DNA from: Fibrobacter sp. UWB15
GTDB lineage: Bacteria; Fibrobacterota; Fibrobacteria; Fibrobacterales; Fibrobacteraceae
DNA: 64,000 bases
NCBI RefSeq assembly: GCF_900177705.1
Contig: NZ_FXBA01000007.1
Location: forward strand, 62,001-126,000
Direction: 5' to 3'
Of the stretch, positions 19,024-27,413 are shown piece after piece. The translations under genes were made by a program, and so were the position numbers. Each line of letters opens with the position of its first letter. Positions within the stretch are counted from its first letter, which is position 1. Under the pieces are notes generated by a model that did no database searches, had not been told where the DNA came from, and was given only the letters and a program-made list of their open reading frames with translations.

Positions 19024-20460
19024 ATGATTGTCGATTTTTTGAACACGGTTGACAGTGTTCTTTATTACCCGATTCTGATTATTGTTCTTGCTGCGGCGGG
19101 AATCTATTTTAGCATTCGCACGCGGTTCGTGCAGATTCGACTTTTCGTGGAGGCGGTTCGCACGCTGGTCGAAAAGCCGCACGAAGCGGGTGGCGTGTCT
19201 TCGCTGCAGGCACTTTTGGTGTCGACGGCATCGCGCGTAGGCACGGGCAACATTATCGGTGTTTCGACGGCAATTTGCCTCGGTGGCGCCGGTGCCACTT
19301 TCTGGATGTGGGTGCTTGCTATTATCGGAGCATCGTCGGCGTTTGTCGAAAGTACGCTTGCGCAGGTGTACAAGCATCGCGACCGTCGTACGAATGGCTG
19401 CTACGGTGGCCCTGCGTATTATATTGAAAGTGCGCTGCATAGCCGCTGGCTGGGCATCGTGTTTGCGGTGTTCCTGATTTCTACTTACGCGTTCGGCTTC
19501 AATCTGCTTTGCTCTTACAACCTGCAGTCGACTTTCGAAACATACAGTTTCTACAACCCGTCGGTCACGCCATGGATTATCGGCATAATCCTTGCGGTGT
19601 TGGTGGGTTTCTGCCTGTTCGGCGGTGGCAAGCGCATCGTAAAGACGACGGGAATCCTTGTCCCGGTCATGGGGCTTTTCTATGTGATTCTTGCGGCCAT
19701 CATGCTGATTGCACATTTTAACTTGATTCCCTCTGTGATTGTTGCGATTATGCAGGATGCGTTTGATTTTCAGGCGATTGGCGGTGGCATCGCAGGCTCT
19801 TGTCTGATGTATGGAATCAAGCGCGGCCTTTATTCTAACGAGGCGGGCGTCGGTTCTGCCCCGAATGCGGCTGCCGCGGCTCACGTTTCGCACCCGGTAA
19901 AGCAAGGCCTTGCGCAAATGCTATCGGTGTATATCGATACGCTTTTCCTTTGTACGGCCACAGCCCTGATGTGCCTTGTTTCCGGCGTGCCGGGGAATGC
20001 CGACAATGCGGGTGCCATGTACGTGCAGCAGGCGGTCTCGACAACGTTTGGCGCGATGGGTCCGGTATTTATCACGGTGGCGATGACGCTGTTTGCCTTC
20101 ACGACCCTTTTAGGTAACCTCTACTACGTGCATAACGCGATTGCCTACATCAACAAGAAGAAAATGCCCGGCAAGAAGGCTATGATGGTGATTCATATAT
20201 TGTGCAGCCTGGTGGTGCTCTTTGGCGCGGTGACTCCGATGGATGCCTGTTGGGCTCTCGCCGACATTACCATGGGCGGCATGGCGCTCACCAACTTGCC
20301 CGCGTGCGTTATTCTGGGCGGGGTTGCCATCAAGGCGCTTCGCGATTACGAATTCCAGCGCAAGCAAGGTCGCAATCCGGCTTTTATTGCAAGGCATATC
20401 GGCTTAGATGCCGAAAAACTCGATTACTGGCACCACAAGGAAAGGGACGAAAGGGAATAA
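19024..20460 (+). CDS. Alanine/glycine:sodium symporter (AGCS family)
   Basis: A 478-residue inner-membrane transporter that should import alanine or glycine with sodium. I start it at the ATG five bases after AGGAG rather than the in-frame TTG overlapping it. Family features include VSTASRVGTGNIIGVSTAI, GAGATFWMWVLAIIG, GGPAYYIESA and SNEAGVGSAPNAAAAA, with about 11 transmembrane helices and a charged C-terminus (HHKERDERE). It follows alaS but a terminator separates them. Substrate choice between alanine and glycine cannot be told from sequence. Confidence 0.92.
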   Translation: MIVDFLNTVDSVLYYPILIIVLAAAGIYFSIRTRFVQIRLFVEAVRTLVEKPHEAGGVSSLQALLVSTASRVGTGNIIGVSTAICLGGAGATFWMWVLAIIGASSAFVESTLAQVYKHRDRRTNGCYGGPAYYIESALHSRWLGIVFAVFLISTYAFGFNLLCSYNLQSTFETYSFYNPSVTPWIIGIILAVLVGFCLFGGGKRIVKTTGILVPVMGLFYVILAAIMLIAHFNLIPSVIVAIMQDAFDFQAIGGGIAGSCLMYGIKRGLYSNEAGVGSAPNAAAAAHVSHPVKQGLAQMLSVYIDTLFLCTATALMCLVSGVPGNADNAGAMYVQQAVSTTFGAMGPVFITVAMTLFAFTTLLGNLYYVHNAIAYINKKKMPGKKAMMVIHILCSLVVLFGAVTPMDACWALADITMGGMALTNLPACVILGGVAIKALRDYEFQRKQGRNPAFIARHIGLDAEKLDYWHHKERDERE

Positions 20461-20483
20461 CCGAATTCCAAATCATGATATTA

Positions 20484-20513
20484 AAAAGGCTGCGATTCGT
20501 TTCGTAGCCTTTT
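20484..20513. terminator. Bidirectional terminator between convergent genes
   Basis: AAAAGGCTgCGA pairs with TCGtAGCCTTTT, flanked by A and T runs that suit both strands. It serves the symporter and the fourth xylanase. Confidence 0.85.
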
Positions 20514-20546
20514 GATATTCGTTGTAATTGTGGAGTGCCGTGCGTT

Positions 20547-21953
20547 TTACTTTATCGCAATTTTCTGAGTGAGGCTCTTGGAACCGTCGCGCACGCGAAC
20601 CACGTACATGCCTTCGGCAACCTTCAAGTCGACAGAACCCTTCACGTTCTTTGCGCTAAATACCGGGCGGCCTTGCATGTCGAACACGTCGACCTTGGCG
20701 GCGGTGGCGCCTGCAATAAATAGCATGCGGTCAGAGAGGTGCATCGAAAGGCTGCTCATGCCGGCGATAGTCTTGATCGCGATGGTAGAATCGTTCGATG
20801 TCGTATCAGTCTTGGTTGTATCCGTTTTAGTCGTGTCCGTTTTCGTGGTGTCTTGCTTTGTCGTATCCTGCGGCGGTTCATACGTCTGGAGTCTCACCAT
20901 AATGCTGTCGAAAGCCGGTTTCGGTTGCAGGTTATCGTCGTAGATAAGGCCCTTTTGCCTGTTTAGGCCGCCAAGCCAGCTCCATTTATCAGACACTCCC
21001 CAGATGAGGTAAGTGTCTGCATTCGGTTCTTCAAGAATGATGTCCAGGTACTGGCGGAAGGTCTGCCCCTGGCGTTCAAGGTCGCTCTTGCTGACATTGA
21101 TACCGCTCTTGAATCCGATATCGAGCTCGGTGATTTTCAGCTTGACGTTGAGCTTTGCAAGTTCCTTGGCAAGCGAGCGAAGACTGTCCGGCGAACCGAT
21201 AAAGTGCTTGTCGGTGGTGGTGTCTTCTACGTGGGTCTGCGAACCCACGCAATGGATAGGAATGCCGTTTGCGACCCAGCGCTTCACCTGTTCCAGCAAG
21301 AAGCCTGCCTTGGCCTTCGGGTTAATGCCCTGTTCCAGGTTGTAGTCGTTGTAGCAGAGTTCCGCATCCGGGTCGGCGGCATGCGCCCATACGAAGGCGG
21401 AGTCAATGAACTCGGGGCCGATTCCCTGGTACCACACGGAATAGGAACGCCATTGGGGTTCGTTGTTGCTGATGGCCTCGTTCACCACGTCCCATTCGTC
21501 CACCTGGCCTTTCCAGTGCCCGACCACGTTGTTGATGTGGTTCTTGAGCACGCTGAGAAGTTTCTTTTTGTCGTTCTTGTAGTTGTTCACCCAGTTCGGA
21601 ACCTGGCTGTGCCAGGCGAGGGCGTGGCCGCGGACGCGCATGCCGTTCTGCTTTGCGTACCTGACCATCTTGTCGCCGTTGTTGTAGTTGAACCTATTCT
21701 CGCTAGGTTCGGTTGCGTCGAACTTCATCTCGTTTTCGGCAACGACGATGTTGAACTGCGTCTTGTGAACTTGTTCGTAGTTTCCGGGGAGGCCGCCGCC
21801 AAACCACTGCGAATTCAGAATGGCGCCGATATAGATGTTGTTTTTGTCTGCCAGTGACCTGAGTGTTTCATCTGCGGCGACGGCGCTTGTGAGGCCTGCA
21901 CCGAGAAGGGTCGCGCACAATGCGAAACCCGCAATGGGATGATTGCTCATCAT
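20547..21953 (-). CDS. Secreted GH10 xylanase without CBM, with threonine-rich linker and sorting tail
   Basis: A 468-residue endo-beta-1,4-xylanase. The start follows AAGGAG; the signal peptide ends near TSAVAA. The catalytic domain (28-350) is a classic GH10: NIVVAENEMKFD, HALAWHSQVPNW, acid/base Glu159 in WDVVNEA, and nucleophile Glu276 in ITELDIG. It is much nearer to textbook GH10 enzymes than the three tandem copies at 7-13 kb. A linker of repeated DTTKT units (about 356-383) leads to the C-terminal tail (VDVFDMQGRPV, EGMYVVRV, QKIAIK). There is no CBM6. The gene stands apart from the main cluster and lacks the 17-bp palindrome. Repeats in the linker may vary in number between strains. 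Confidence 0.94.
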   Translation of the reverse strand: MMSNHPIAGFALCATLLGAGLTSAVAADETLRSLADKNNIYIGAILNSQWFGGGLPGNYEQVHKTQFNIVVAENEMKFDATEPSENRFNYNNGDKMVRYAKQNGMRVRGHALAWHSQVPNWVNNYKNDKKKLLSVLKNHINNVVGHWKGQVDEWDVVNEAISNNEPQWRSYSVWYQGIGPEFIDSAFVWAHAADPDAELCYNDYNLEQGINPKAKAGFLLEQVKRWVANGIPIHCVGSQTHVEDTTTDKHFIGSPDSLRSLAKELAKLNVKLKITELDIGFKSGINVSKSDLERQGQTFRQYLDIILEEPNADTYLIWGVSDKWSWLGGLNRQKGLIYDDNLQPKPAFDSIMVRLQTYEPPQDTTKQDTTKTDTTKTDTTKTDTTSNDSTIAIKTIAGMSSLSMHLSDRMLFIAGATAAKVDVFDMQGRPVFSAKNVKGSVDLKVAEGMYVVRVRDGSKSLTQKIAIK

Positions 21954-22075
21954 TACTTCTCCTTATTTTATCGCCCCACACGATCACTCGTGTATAAAAT
22001 AATCAAAAATGACTGCAAAAGATGTAAATATACCGAAACCAAAAGTTCCGTTTTTTTAGGGCGAAAATGAAAACG

Positions 22076-23086
22076 TCAGCGTAACGAGAGTCCCGGAATT
22101 TGCTTTTCAAGTTCTGCCGCCTGCACGGCGATTTTCTTTTTGAGTTGCTGCGTGGCGGGGGAGCTCTCGTCTTGAATACGGTGGTTTGCCATTTTCATGA
22201 ACTTTTCCACTTTCGCCATGATCTCGCGGGTGGTGCTGTCGCAGTAGGTCTCTGTCATCTGTTCAAAGATGTATTCCTCGGCGGTTTTGGACAAATGGAT
22301 CATGTCGTCGGCGTAAAAACGGTAGTCCCGCAGTTCGTCCATCACGATTTCGTAGCTTGGGAAATATGTAACTGCGTCATTGCGAGGAGCCGAAGGCGAC
22401 GCGGCAATCTCTGCAATTGCTTTTTCTATGCCGAGCAGTACCGTTGCCTTGGAAAGATTGTTGCCGTGTGCGCCGTCGCCCTTGTGTCTGATGGGCGATA
22501 CCGTGAACACAATGCGGGGCTCGTGACTGTTGGTGTTTTCTGTGGTCGCGGTGATCCTGCGCAGATTCTCAACGATTTCACGGATGGCTTCGGTTGCTTC
22601 GTCGACCGAAATCATTCGGCGCGTGAACAGATTCGGGTCTTGCCTGTGACAATTCGATACGGGCTTACCGCTGTCCTTTAAATAGTAGACGAACGCGGTG
22701 CCGAGCGTAATAAAGACGGCATCTGCCTTTTGCAAAAAATCCCGTGCCTGCGTTGTCGCTGCGTTCAACTTGCCGATACATTCTTCTTTCGTCGCGCCCG
22801 AAAGCGAGCTGTGCGCATCCCAGCAGTGCCAAAGCCCGTCGCATCGCGTGTCCTGAAAAACATCGTCTTCTCCGAAAACTTTCCCGTCGGTGATTGCCTT
22901 GATTTGACTCTCCAAGGAAACCGGATTGTAAACGGTGCCGAACGGATTTGCAAGAACATTGAACTTGCGCGCGGTAAATTGCGCCGAAATGTTGTCTGCA
23001 AAACATGAACCGAAAAATGCCAAGCGGCTGTTGTAATTGATTTTGAGATCAGTGACGGGAAGGTCTACTTTCGAGAAAAAGTTCAT
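22076..23086 (-). CDS. GSCFA-domain protein, carrying an in-frame repeat insertion
   Basis: A 336-residue GSCFA family protein, probably an SGNH-like hydrolase. The family name motif is visible as FFGSCFADNI near residue 30, followed by FGTVYNP, FITLGTAFVY and TVSPIRHKGDG, and the C-terminal YEIVMDELRDYRFYADDMIHLS. Function in the family is not well established; esterase or lipase-like activity on surface polymers is inference from the fold. Residues 226-237 (IAASPSAPRNDA) are encoded by a dispersed repeat (22375-22411) and interrupt the link between a helix and the YFPSYE motif. There is no signal peptide, so it is likely cytoplasmic. No Shine-Dalgarno is seen. Confidence 0.88.
   Translation of the reverse strand: MNFFSKVDLPVTDLKINYNSRLAFFGSCFADNISAQFTARKFNVLANPFGTVYNPVSLESQIKAITDGKVFGEDDVFQDTRCDGLWHCWDAHSSLSGATKEECIGKLNAATTQARDFLQKADAVFITLGTAFVYYLKDSGKPVSNCHRQDPNLFTRRMISVDEATEAIREIVENLRRITATTENTNSHEPRIVFTVSPIRHKGDGAHGNNLSKATVLLGIEKAIAEIAASPSAPRNDAVTYFPSYEIVMDELRDYRFYADDMIHLSKTAEEYIFEQMTETYCDSTTREIMAKVEKFMKMANHRIQDESSPATQQLKKKIAVQAAELEKQIPGLSLR
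22375..22411. repeat. Dispersed palindromic repeat inserted in frame in the GSCFA gene
   Basis: The segment begins CGTCATTGCGAG and ends GCGGCAATCTC with GCCGAAGGCGACG between. It aligns with the minus-strand segment inside uvrB at 46978-47010. This sequence type is usually intergenic in other bacteria. Confidence 0.75.
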
Positions 23087-23348
23087 ACAGCAAATTTAAA
23101 TAGAAAAAAGGCAACAAGGGTTGAAAATGCCAAATGGTGTTTCTGATAGAAGATGCACAATATTGTTTTTGTATGCTTATTTATTGTGGAAAAACTTCAA
23201 TTTTTACATCAAAATTTCAAAAATGCTTAAAATTTTGAAAAATAATGAAAAATTTATTGTAAAAACTATTGCTTTTTTAAAATTCATTGATTATATTTAG
23301 AATGTACTTAGCTTGGGCCGAGTTTTCGGGGGGCTAAGAGGAGGACAA

Positions 23349-24179
23349 ATGAAAGATATACTTGAATATACGAGCTACCGCCAGTATATCGCGGACTATT
23401 ACGCCGACAAAAAGGCGAAATCTGCATTTACCTGGCCTGAGTTCGCGTCTGCGGCGGGATTTTCTTCGCCGGTCTACCTTAAATACGTCAGTGAGGGGCG
23501 CTTCAACTTGAGTGAAGCGGCTGTCGAGCGCGTTGGTGCTGCGATGCACTTGTCCGGTGGCGACTTGGACTTTTTCCGCGAACTGGTTCGCTTCGATCAT
23601 GCGAAGTCGGACAAGGCGAAAAAGGAATCGTTCCAGAAGCTGGTGGCGATGGCGGAAAGCCGCAAGGTGAAAGTTGTCGAGGCCGATGCGTACCGCTATT
23701 TTGATAGCTGGAGAAATCCGGTGCTCCGCGAACTTGCTCCGTCTATGCCGGGGGCAAAGCCGCTGGCACTTGCAAAGGCGTGTCGCCCTAAAATTACCGC
23801 TGCCGAAGTCAGCGATTCGCTGAATTTTCTGATTAAGGCGAATATGCTCCAGAAAGATGAAAACGGCAATTACGTTCAGACGAACAGGTCCATCACGGCG
23901 GGGCCCATGGAAGTGACGCCTGCGGTGATTCGCGGCCTGCACCGCCAAATGGGCGAACTCGCGCTCGATACAATCGAGGGCGTGCCGCAAAACGAAAGGC
24001 ATTTTTCAGGCGTGACCTTGGGCATTACGCAAGGCGCCTACGACGAAATCGTCGCTGAAATCAATGCGTTCCGCAAGCGCATTATTGAAATTGCTACGAG
24101 GGAAACCGAAACGGATGAGGTGTACCGCCTGAACATCCAGTTTTTCCCCATGACAAACAAGAGTTCTAAAAAGGGTTAG
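23349..24179 (+). CDS. TIGR02147/DUF4423-type protein (putative regulator), copy 1
   Basis: A 276-residue cytoplasmic protein of the Fibrobacter paralogous family I know as TIGR02147. The start is the ATG after GAGGAGG. Residues 25-60 (FTWPEFASAAGFSSPVYLKYV) look like a helix-turn-helix. The middle has the family signature DAYRYFDSWRNPVLRELAPSMPGA. The C-terminal part has GLHRQMGELALDTI and GVTLGIT, and ends in a basic stretch. The second copy at 52769 shares all these blocks. It is followed nine bases later by a FISUMP lipoprotein gene with its own ribosome site, so the two are co-transcribed. A role as local regulator of the partner gene is inference. The 260 bp upstream are very AT-rich and hold the likely promoter. 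Confidence 0.85.
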   Translation: MKDILEYTSYRQYIADYYADKKAKSAFTWPEFASAAGFSSPVYLKYVSEGRFNLSEAAVERVGAAMHLSGGDLDFFRELVRFDHAKSDKAKKESFQKLVAMAESRKVKVVEADAYRYFDSWRNPVLRELAPSMPGAKPLALAKACRPKITAAEVSDSLNFLIKANMLQKDENGNYVQTNRSITAGPMEVTPAVIRGLHRQMGELALDTIEGVPQNERHFSGVTLGITQGAYDEIVAEINAFRKRIIEIATRETETDEVYRLNIQFFPMTNKSSKKG

Positions 24180-24188
24180 GAGGATATC

Positions 24189-26036
24189 ATGAATTACTCA
24201 AAAATGGCTATGCAGTTTGTCTGCAAAATGGCGATGCCGCTCGCCTTGGTGTTCGCGGCCTGCTCCACTGACGAAGGGAATGCCATTTCAAAGGTGGAAA
24301 CGACTCCGGGGACGCAGATGGGAGGCTCTTCAGAAGAGCCGAATGTTATCGCGTACGAAAATATCTCTTTGAGAGGGCGTGCTTATTATGCTCCGGCTGC
24401 AATCGACACCAAACCGTCTTCGGAAAATATAGACGCCTCTTTCTCGCAGGATGTCTTTTGGGCGGGGGGAATGGTAACGCTGAAAGAGTTGGATTCTACA
24501 ACGTTGGAATGGGTCGACGGAGCGTCTTATACGGTGAAGGTTGACGGTGCTGTAGAAGATTCTGTGACCGGAGAGATGCGTCCGAGTAATGATGGTGTCA
24601 TCCGGTTTGATAGCGTCTCGCTGAATAGTCCGATTGTCATGCTGATTGCATCTTCTGGATCGGTTTCGTTGAAAGCGATTGTTGATTTGCGTGATTCGGA
24701 TTCTTTTGTTATTGATGCGTTTACTCATTTGAAGGCTTATCGCCTTCAGAAACTGGTTGCTTCCGGGATGTCTTTTGCGTCGGCGAAGATACAGGTAGAA
24801 ACTGAAACGGCGAACATGTTTGGCTTTTGCGGACAGAATGCACTTGAAGTTGCTGATGTCCGTAGCATGCTGAATGAATTTCCGTTTGATTTGTTGCAAT
24901 CGATGAAAAACGAACTCGGTGAAACGGGTTCAATTGCGGGACTCTCTGAAAGTACAAAAGGATTTATGCGTTCCTATGCGTTGCGTTCGTATTTTATGAA
25001 GGTATTGCTGTTTCCGGAATCGCAGTTTGAAAGACTCGACGATGCTGCAGTCTTGTTCTATCAAGAAGGTATGAAAAAGAGACAGTATTTGCTTCGTATG
25101 CTTGCTAGTGTGTATGGGTATGACTGCACGTCGGCAAATGAAGGTGCACTTGTCGATATTAATAAGAATGAAATTCTCTTGAAATGCCATGAAGGAGCTT
25201 GGGAACTTGTTGATGGTCGCGTAGCTCAGTTGGATGTTTCTTCGACTTTGGGAACCATGGTTGATTCAAGAGACGGAAAAACGTACAAGACGGTCACTCT
25301 GGAATTTGACGGTGTTTCGCAGACTTGGATGGCAGAAAATCTGAACTATGTTACTGAAAAATCGAGTTGCTTTAGAGATGCTTCGTCGTATTGCTCGGTG
25401 TATGGGCGCTTGTATTCAATTTTCCCGCTGGATTCGATTTACAATAAATATGCGTCAGAAGAGGACTGCATTGCGGATCGCATGAATGTTTGGCTGACAG
25501 AATATCGTGCAGTTGCAGACTCGTTGGATGAGGTTGGTCCGTTGAGTGAAAGTGATTCCTTGCGTTTTATAGATGACGCTCATAGACTTTGTAAGGAACT
25601 TCATGAAAATCCGGAAAACCCTGACAATGTGAATTGGAGTAAGGTGATTGACTCGCTGGACGTGCTGAACTATGATGTGTGTCCTGAGGGCTGGCGGATG
25701 CCTTCGTATGAGGATTGGGAAGCTTTGCTGACGCATGTCGATTATGATTTGCTGCATTCCGCCAATGGGAATCCTGTGGGTTTTGGACTTGAAACTTTAG
25801 GGATGGTTCGTGGCGGTGAAGGCAGGTATAGAATGACGCTAAGTGCTGGAGCTAGCTATCTGTTTACGCCGAGGCCCACGCCTGAAGAATTCCTGCAACC
25901 TGGGATGCCGTATGTAGGGGATGCGATAGGAATGATTTATACGTTGGAGCATCAATTCGATGATGGCTTTTTGAAAACGGCGTATACGTATGCAATGTGG
26001 AGTAGAGGCTTTGTCCGCTGCATCAAAGACGAATAG
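24189..26036 (+). CDS. Lipoprotein with C-terminal FISUMP (Fibrobacter major paralogous) domain
   Basis: A 615-residue surface lipoprotein. The signal peptide ends in the lipobox VFAAC (Cys25). Residues 60-150 look like beta-sheet repeats of a substrate-free type; 170-340 are helical and unrecognised. From about residue 345 the FISUMP domain begins: DSRDGKTYKTVTL, WMAENLNYV, then CPEGWRMPSYEDWEAL near 495 and a final WSRGFVRCIKDE. This domain occurs in many Fibrobacter surface proteins; its function is unknown, with a ligand-binding or C-type-lectin-like fold suggested by the pattern. Codon use from about 24.5 kb is more AT-rich than that of housekeeping neighbours. It follows a TIGR02147 gene closely. 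Confidence 0.85.
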   Translation: MNYSKMAMQFVCKMAMPLALVFAACSTDEGNAISKVETTPGTQMGGSSEEPNVIAYENISLRGRAYYAPAAIDTKPSSENIDASFSQDVFWAGGMVTLKELDSTTLEWVDGASYTVKVDGAVEDSVTGEMRPSNDGVIRFDSVSLNSPIVMLIASSGSVSLKAIVDLRDSDSFVIDAFTHLKAYRLQKLVASGMSFASAKIQVETETANMFGFCGQNALEVADVRSMLNEFPFDLLQSMKNELGETGSIAGLSESTKGFMRSYALRSYFMKVLLFPESQFERLDDAAVLFYQEGMKKRQYLLRMLASVYGYDCTSANEGALVDINKNEILLKCHEGAWELVDGRVAQLDVSSTLGTMVDSRDGKTYKTVTLEFDGVSQTWMAENLNYVTEKSSCFRDASSYCSVYGRLYSIFPLDSIYNKYASEEDCIADRMNVWLTEYRAVADSLDEVGPLSESDSLRFIDDAHRLCKELHENPENPDNVNWSKVIDSLDVLNYDVCPEGWRMPSYEDWEALLTHVDYDLLHSANGNPVGFGLETLGMVRGGEGRYRMTLSAGASYLFTPRPTPEEFLQPGMPYVGDAIGMIYTLEHQFDDGFLKTAYTYAMWSRGFVRCIKDE

Positions 26037-26051
26037 TGAATTTGGGGGTTA

Positions 26052-26101
26052 GGCCTGTTCGGAGGACCGGTTAGGAGGATTCGGTTGGGGGAGAACAGGC
26101 C
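26052..26101. repeat. Long inverted repeat enclosing a GGAGGA-rich loop
   Basis: GGCCTGTTC (26052-26060) pairs perfectly with GAACAGGCC (26093-26101). The loop is purine-rich, with GGAGGACCGGTTAGGAGGAT near its start. It lies in the 3' untranslated region of the FISUMP gene just before the terminator. Confidence 0.6.
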
Positions 26102-26109
26102 GAGAACGA

Positions 26110-26147
26110 GAAGGAGGGCCTCTAGCCCTCCTTCTTTATTTTTTTTA
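26110..26147 (+). terminator. Terminator of the TIGR02147-FISUMP pair
   Basis: A perfect 10-bp stem, GAAGGAGGGC with GCCCTCCTTC around CTCTA, followed by TTTATTTTTTTT. Confidence 0.95.
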
Positions 26148-26214
26148 TGGCATGGAAGGAAAAATATTGTATCTTTATGGTATCTTGCGGAATAGACGCA
26201 AGAAAAGGAATTGT

Positions 26215-26970
26215 ATGAAACCTGGGAAGACTGAACTCCGTCTGAATGCTGAAATCGAAAAACGTGGTGCGCTTTTTGCCGTGCTGCTGGACCCCGATAC
26301 ATCGGACGAAGCCGCCTTTGTGAAGGCGGGCGCTATGGCCGCCGAAAACGGTGCCGACCTCTTGCTGGTGGGCGGTTCTTACCTGGGTAATTTTACGCTG
26401 CCGAAGCAGGTGGCAGCCCTTAAGGCCAATGTGGATTTGCCCGTGGTGCTGTTCCCGGGTGGAGCCTCTCAGGTGGTGCCTGGCTTTGACGCGATGCTCT
26501 TTATGACGCTTGTGAGCGGCCGTAATCCGAATTACCTGATTGATGAACAGGTTCGCGGTGGCGCCCTGGTGCGTGCGCTTAACATGGAAGCAATTCCGAC
26601 GGCATACCAGCTGATTAACAGCGGCAAGCGCACGACGGTGGAATACATCAGCGGTACCATGCCGGTGCCTGCAAACAAGCCCAAGCTCAGCATGGTGAAC
26701 TCCATTGCAGCCGAACTCATGGGCATGCGTTACGTGTACCTTGAAGCCGGTAGCGGCGCCGAAGAACCCGTGCCGGTGGAACACATCGCCTACACTCGCA
26801 AGGCGACCGAGATGACCATTATTACTGGCGGTGGAATCAAGGACCCGCAGACTGCAGCAGTTCGCGTGGCTGCCGGCGCGAACATCATCGTGACCGGCAC
26901 GCTTTGGGAAAAGGTGGAAGATCCGGCCCTCCTCAAGGAATTTGCTTCGGCGATTCACATTAAGGGATAA
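26215..26970 (+). CDS. Geranylgeranylglyceryl phosphate synthase-like protein (PcrB/GGGPS family)
   Basis: A 251-residue TIM-barrel prenyltransferase. The start follows AAAAGGAA. Family signatures are ALLDPD-like AVLLDPDTSD near the N-terminus, GADLLLVGGSYLGN, LFPGGASQV, MTLVSGRNPNYL, and at the C-terminus YLEAGSGA, IITGGGI and GANIIVTGTL, the phosphate-binding end of the barrel. Archaeal members join geranylgeranyl diphosphate to glycerol-1-phosphate for ether lipids; PcrB in Firmicutes makes heptaprenylglyceryl phosphate; a third group occurs in Bacteroidetes relatives and probably fits here. The prenyl length and the fate of the product in Fibrobacter are not known to me. It has its own terminator. 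Confidence 0.88.
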   Translation: MKPGKTELRLNAEIEKRGALFAVLLDPDTSDEAAFVKAGAMAAENGADLLLVGGSYLGNFTLPKQVAALKANVDLPVVLFPGGASQVVPGFDAMLFMTLVSGRNPNYLIDEQVRGGALVRALNMEAIPTAYQLINSGKRTTVEYISGTMPVPANKPKLSMVNSIAAELMGMRYVYLEAGSGAEEPVPVEHIAYTRKATEMTIITGGGIKDPQTAAVRVAAGANIIVTGTLWEKVEDPALLKEFASAIHIKG

Positions 26971-26995
26971 AAAGCTTCGCTCTTTTTTAAATGTC

Positions 26996-27026
26996 ATGCC
27001 GGCCCCCGAGCCGGCATCTCCTTTTT
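26996..27026 (+). terminator. Terminator formed by a GTCATGCC...GGCATC palindrome
   Basis: ATGCCGGC pairs with GCCGGCAT around CCCCGA, followed by CTCCTTTTTT. It resembles the palindrome inserted in birA, so this repeat type can act as a terminator between genes. Confidence 0.8.
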
Positions 27027-27123
27027 TATAGGCTTTTTTGCGGTTCGGCTTTTCCTTTATCCAAATATTTGTGTATTTTTCTGTACAAAGAGATGCACCG
27101 AAAGGTGCGGTTTTGAGGTATCT

Positions 27124-27402
27124 ATGAAGAAACTCGTAATTGTGACTTATGTGCTCCGTGCGCTGGGTTTTGTGTTAGTGCTTTTGATGCTTTTCGGACA
27201 CAGCATTGTCCTGAATATCTTCCCCGGTCTCGAGGGCCAATCGATCAATCCGATATTCTATACGGGCGTGGCATGCTACGCCGTGGGTGCGATTATCCAT
27301 TTCTTTATCAAGAAGCAAGAAAGGGAGGAACGCCGCAAGAGAGAAATCGCTGAAGCCTCGGAACGTGCCTTTGGTAAAAAGTCCGACGATTCGGACAAGT
27401 GA
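27124..27402 (+). CDS. Small inner-membrane protein of unknown function, 92 aa
   Basis: I do not recognise this protein. It has two hydrophobic segments (about 5-30, LVIVTYVLRALGFVLVLLML, and about 45-62, FYTGVACYAVGAIIHFF) followed by a highly charged cytoplasmic tail rich in Glu, Arg and Lys. A GCACC-GAAA-GGTGC hairpin precedes a weak TGAGG ribosome site. The ABC transporter ATPase gene starts 12 nt downstream, so it is likely the first gene of an operon running to the patatin-like gene at 34 kb. A helper of the ABC permease is possible but unproven. Confidence 0.7.
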   Translation: MKKLVIVTYVLRALGFVLVLLMLFGHSIVLNIFPGLEGQSINPIFYTGVACYAVGAIIHFFIKKQEREERRKREIAEASERAFGKKSDDSDK

Positions 27403-27413
27403 TTGGGTTGTTT

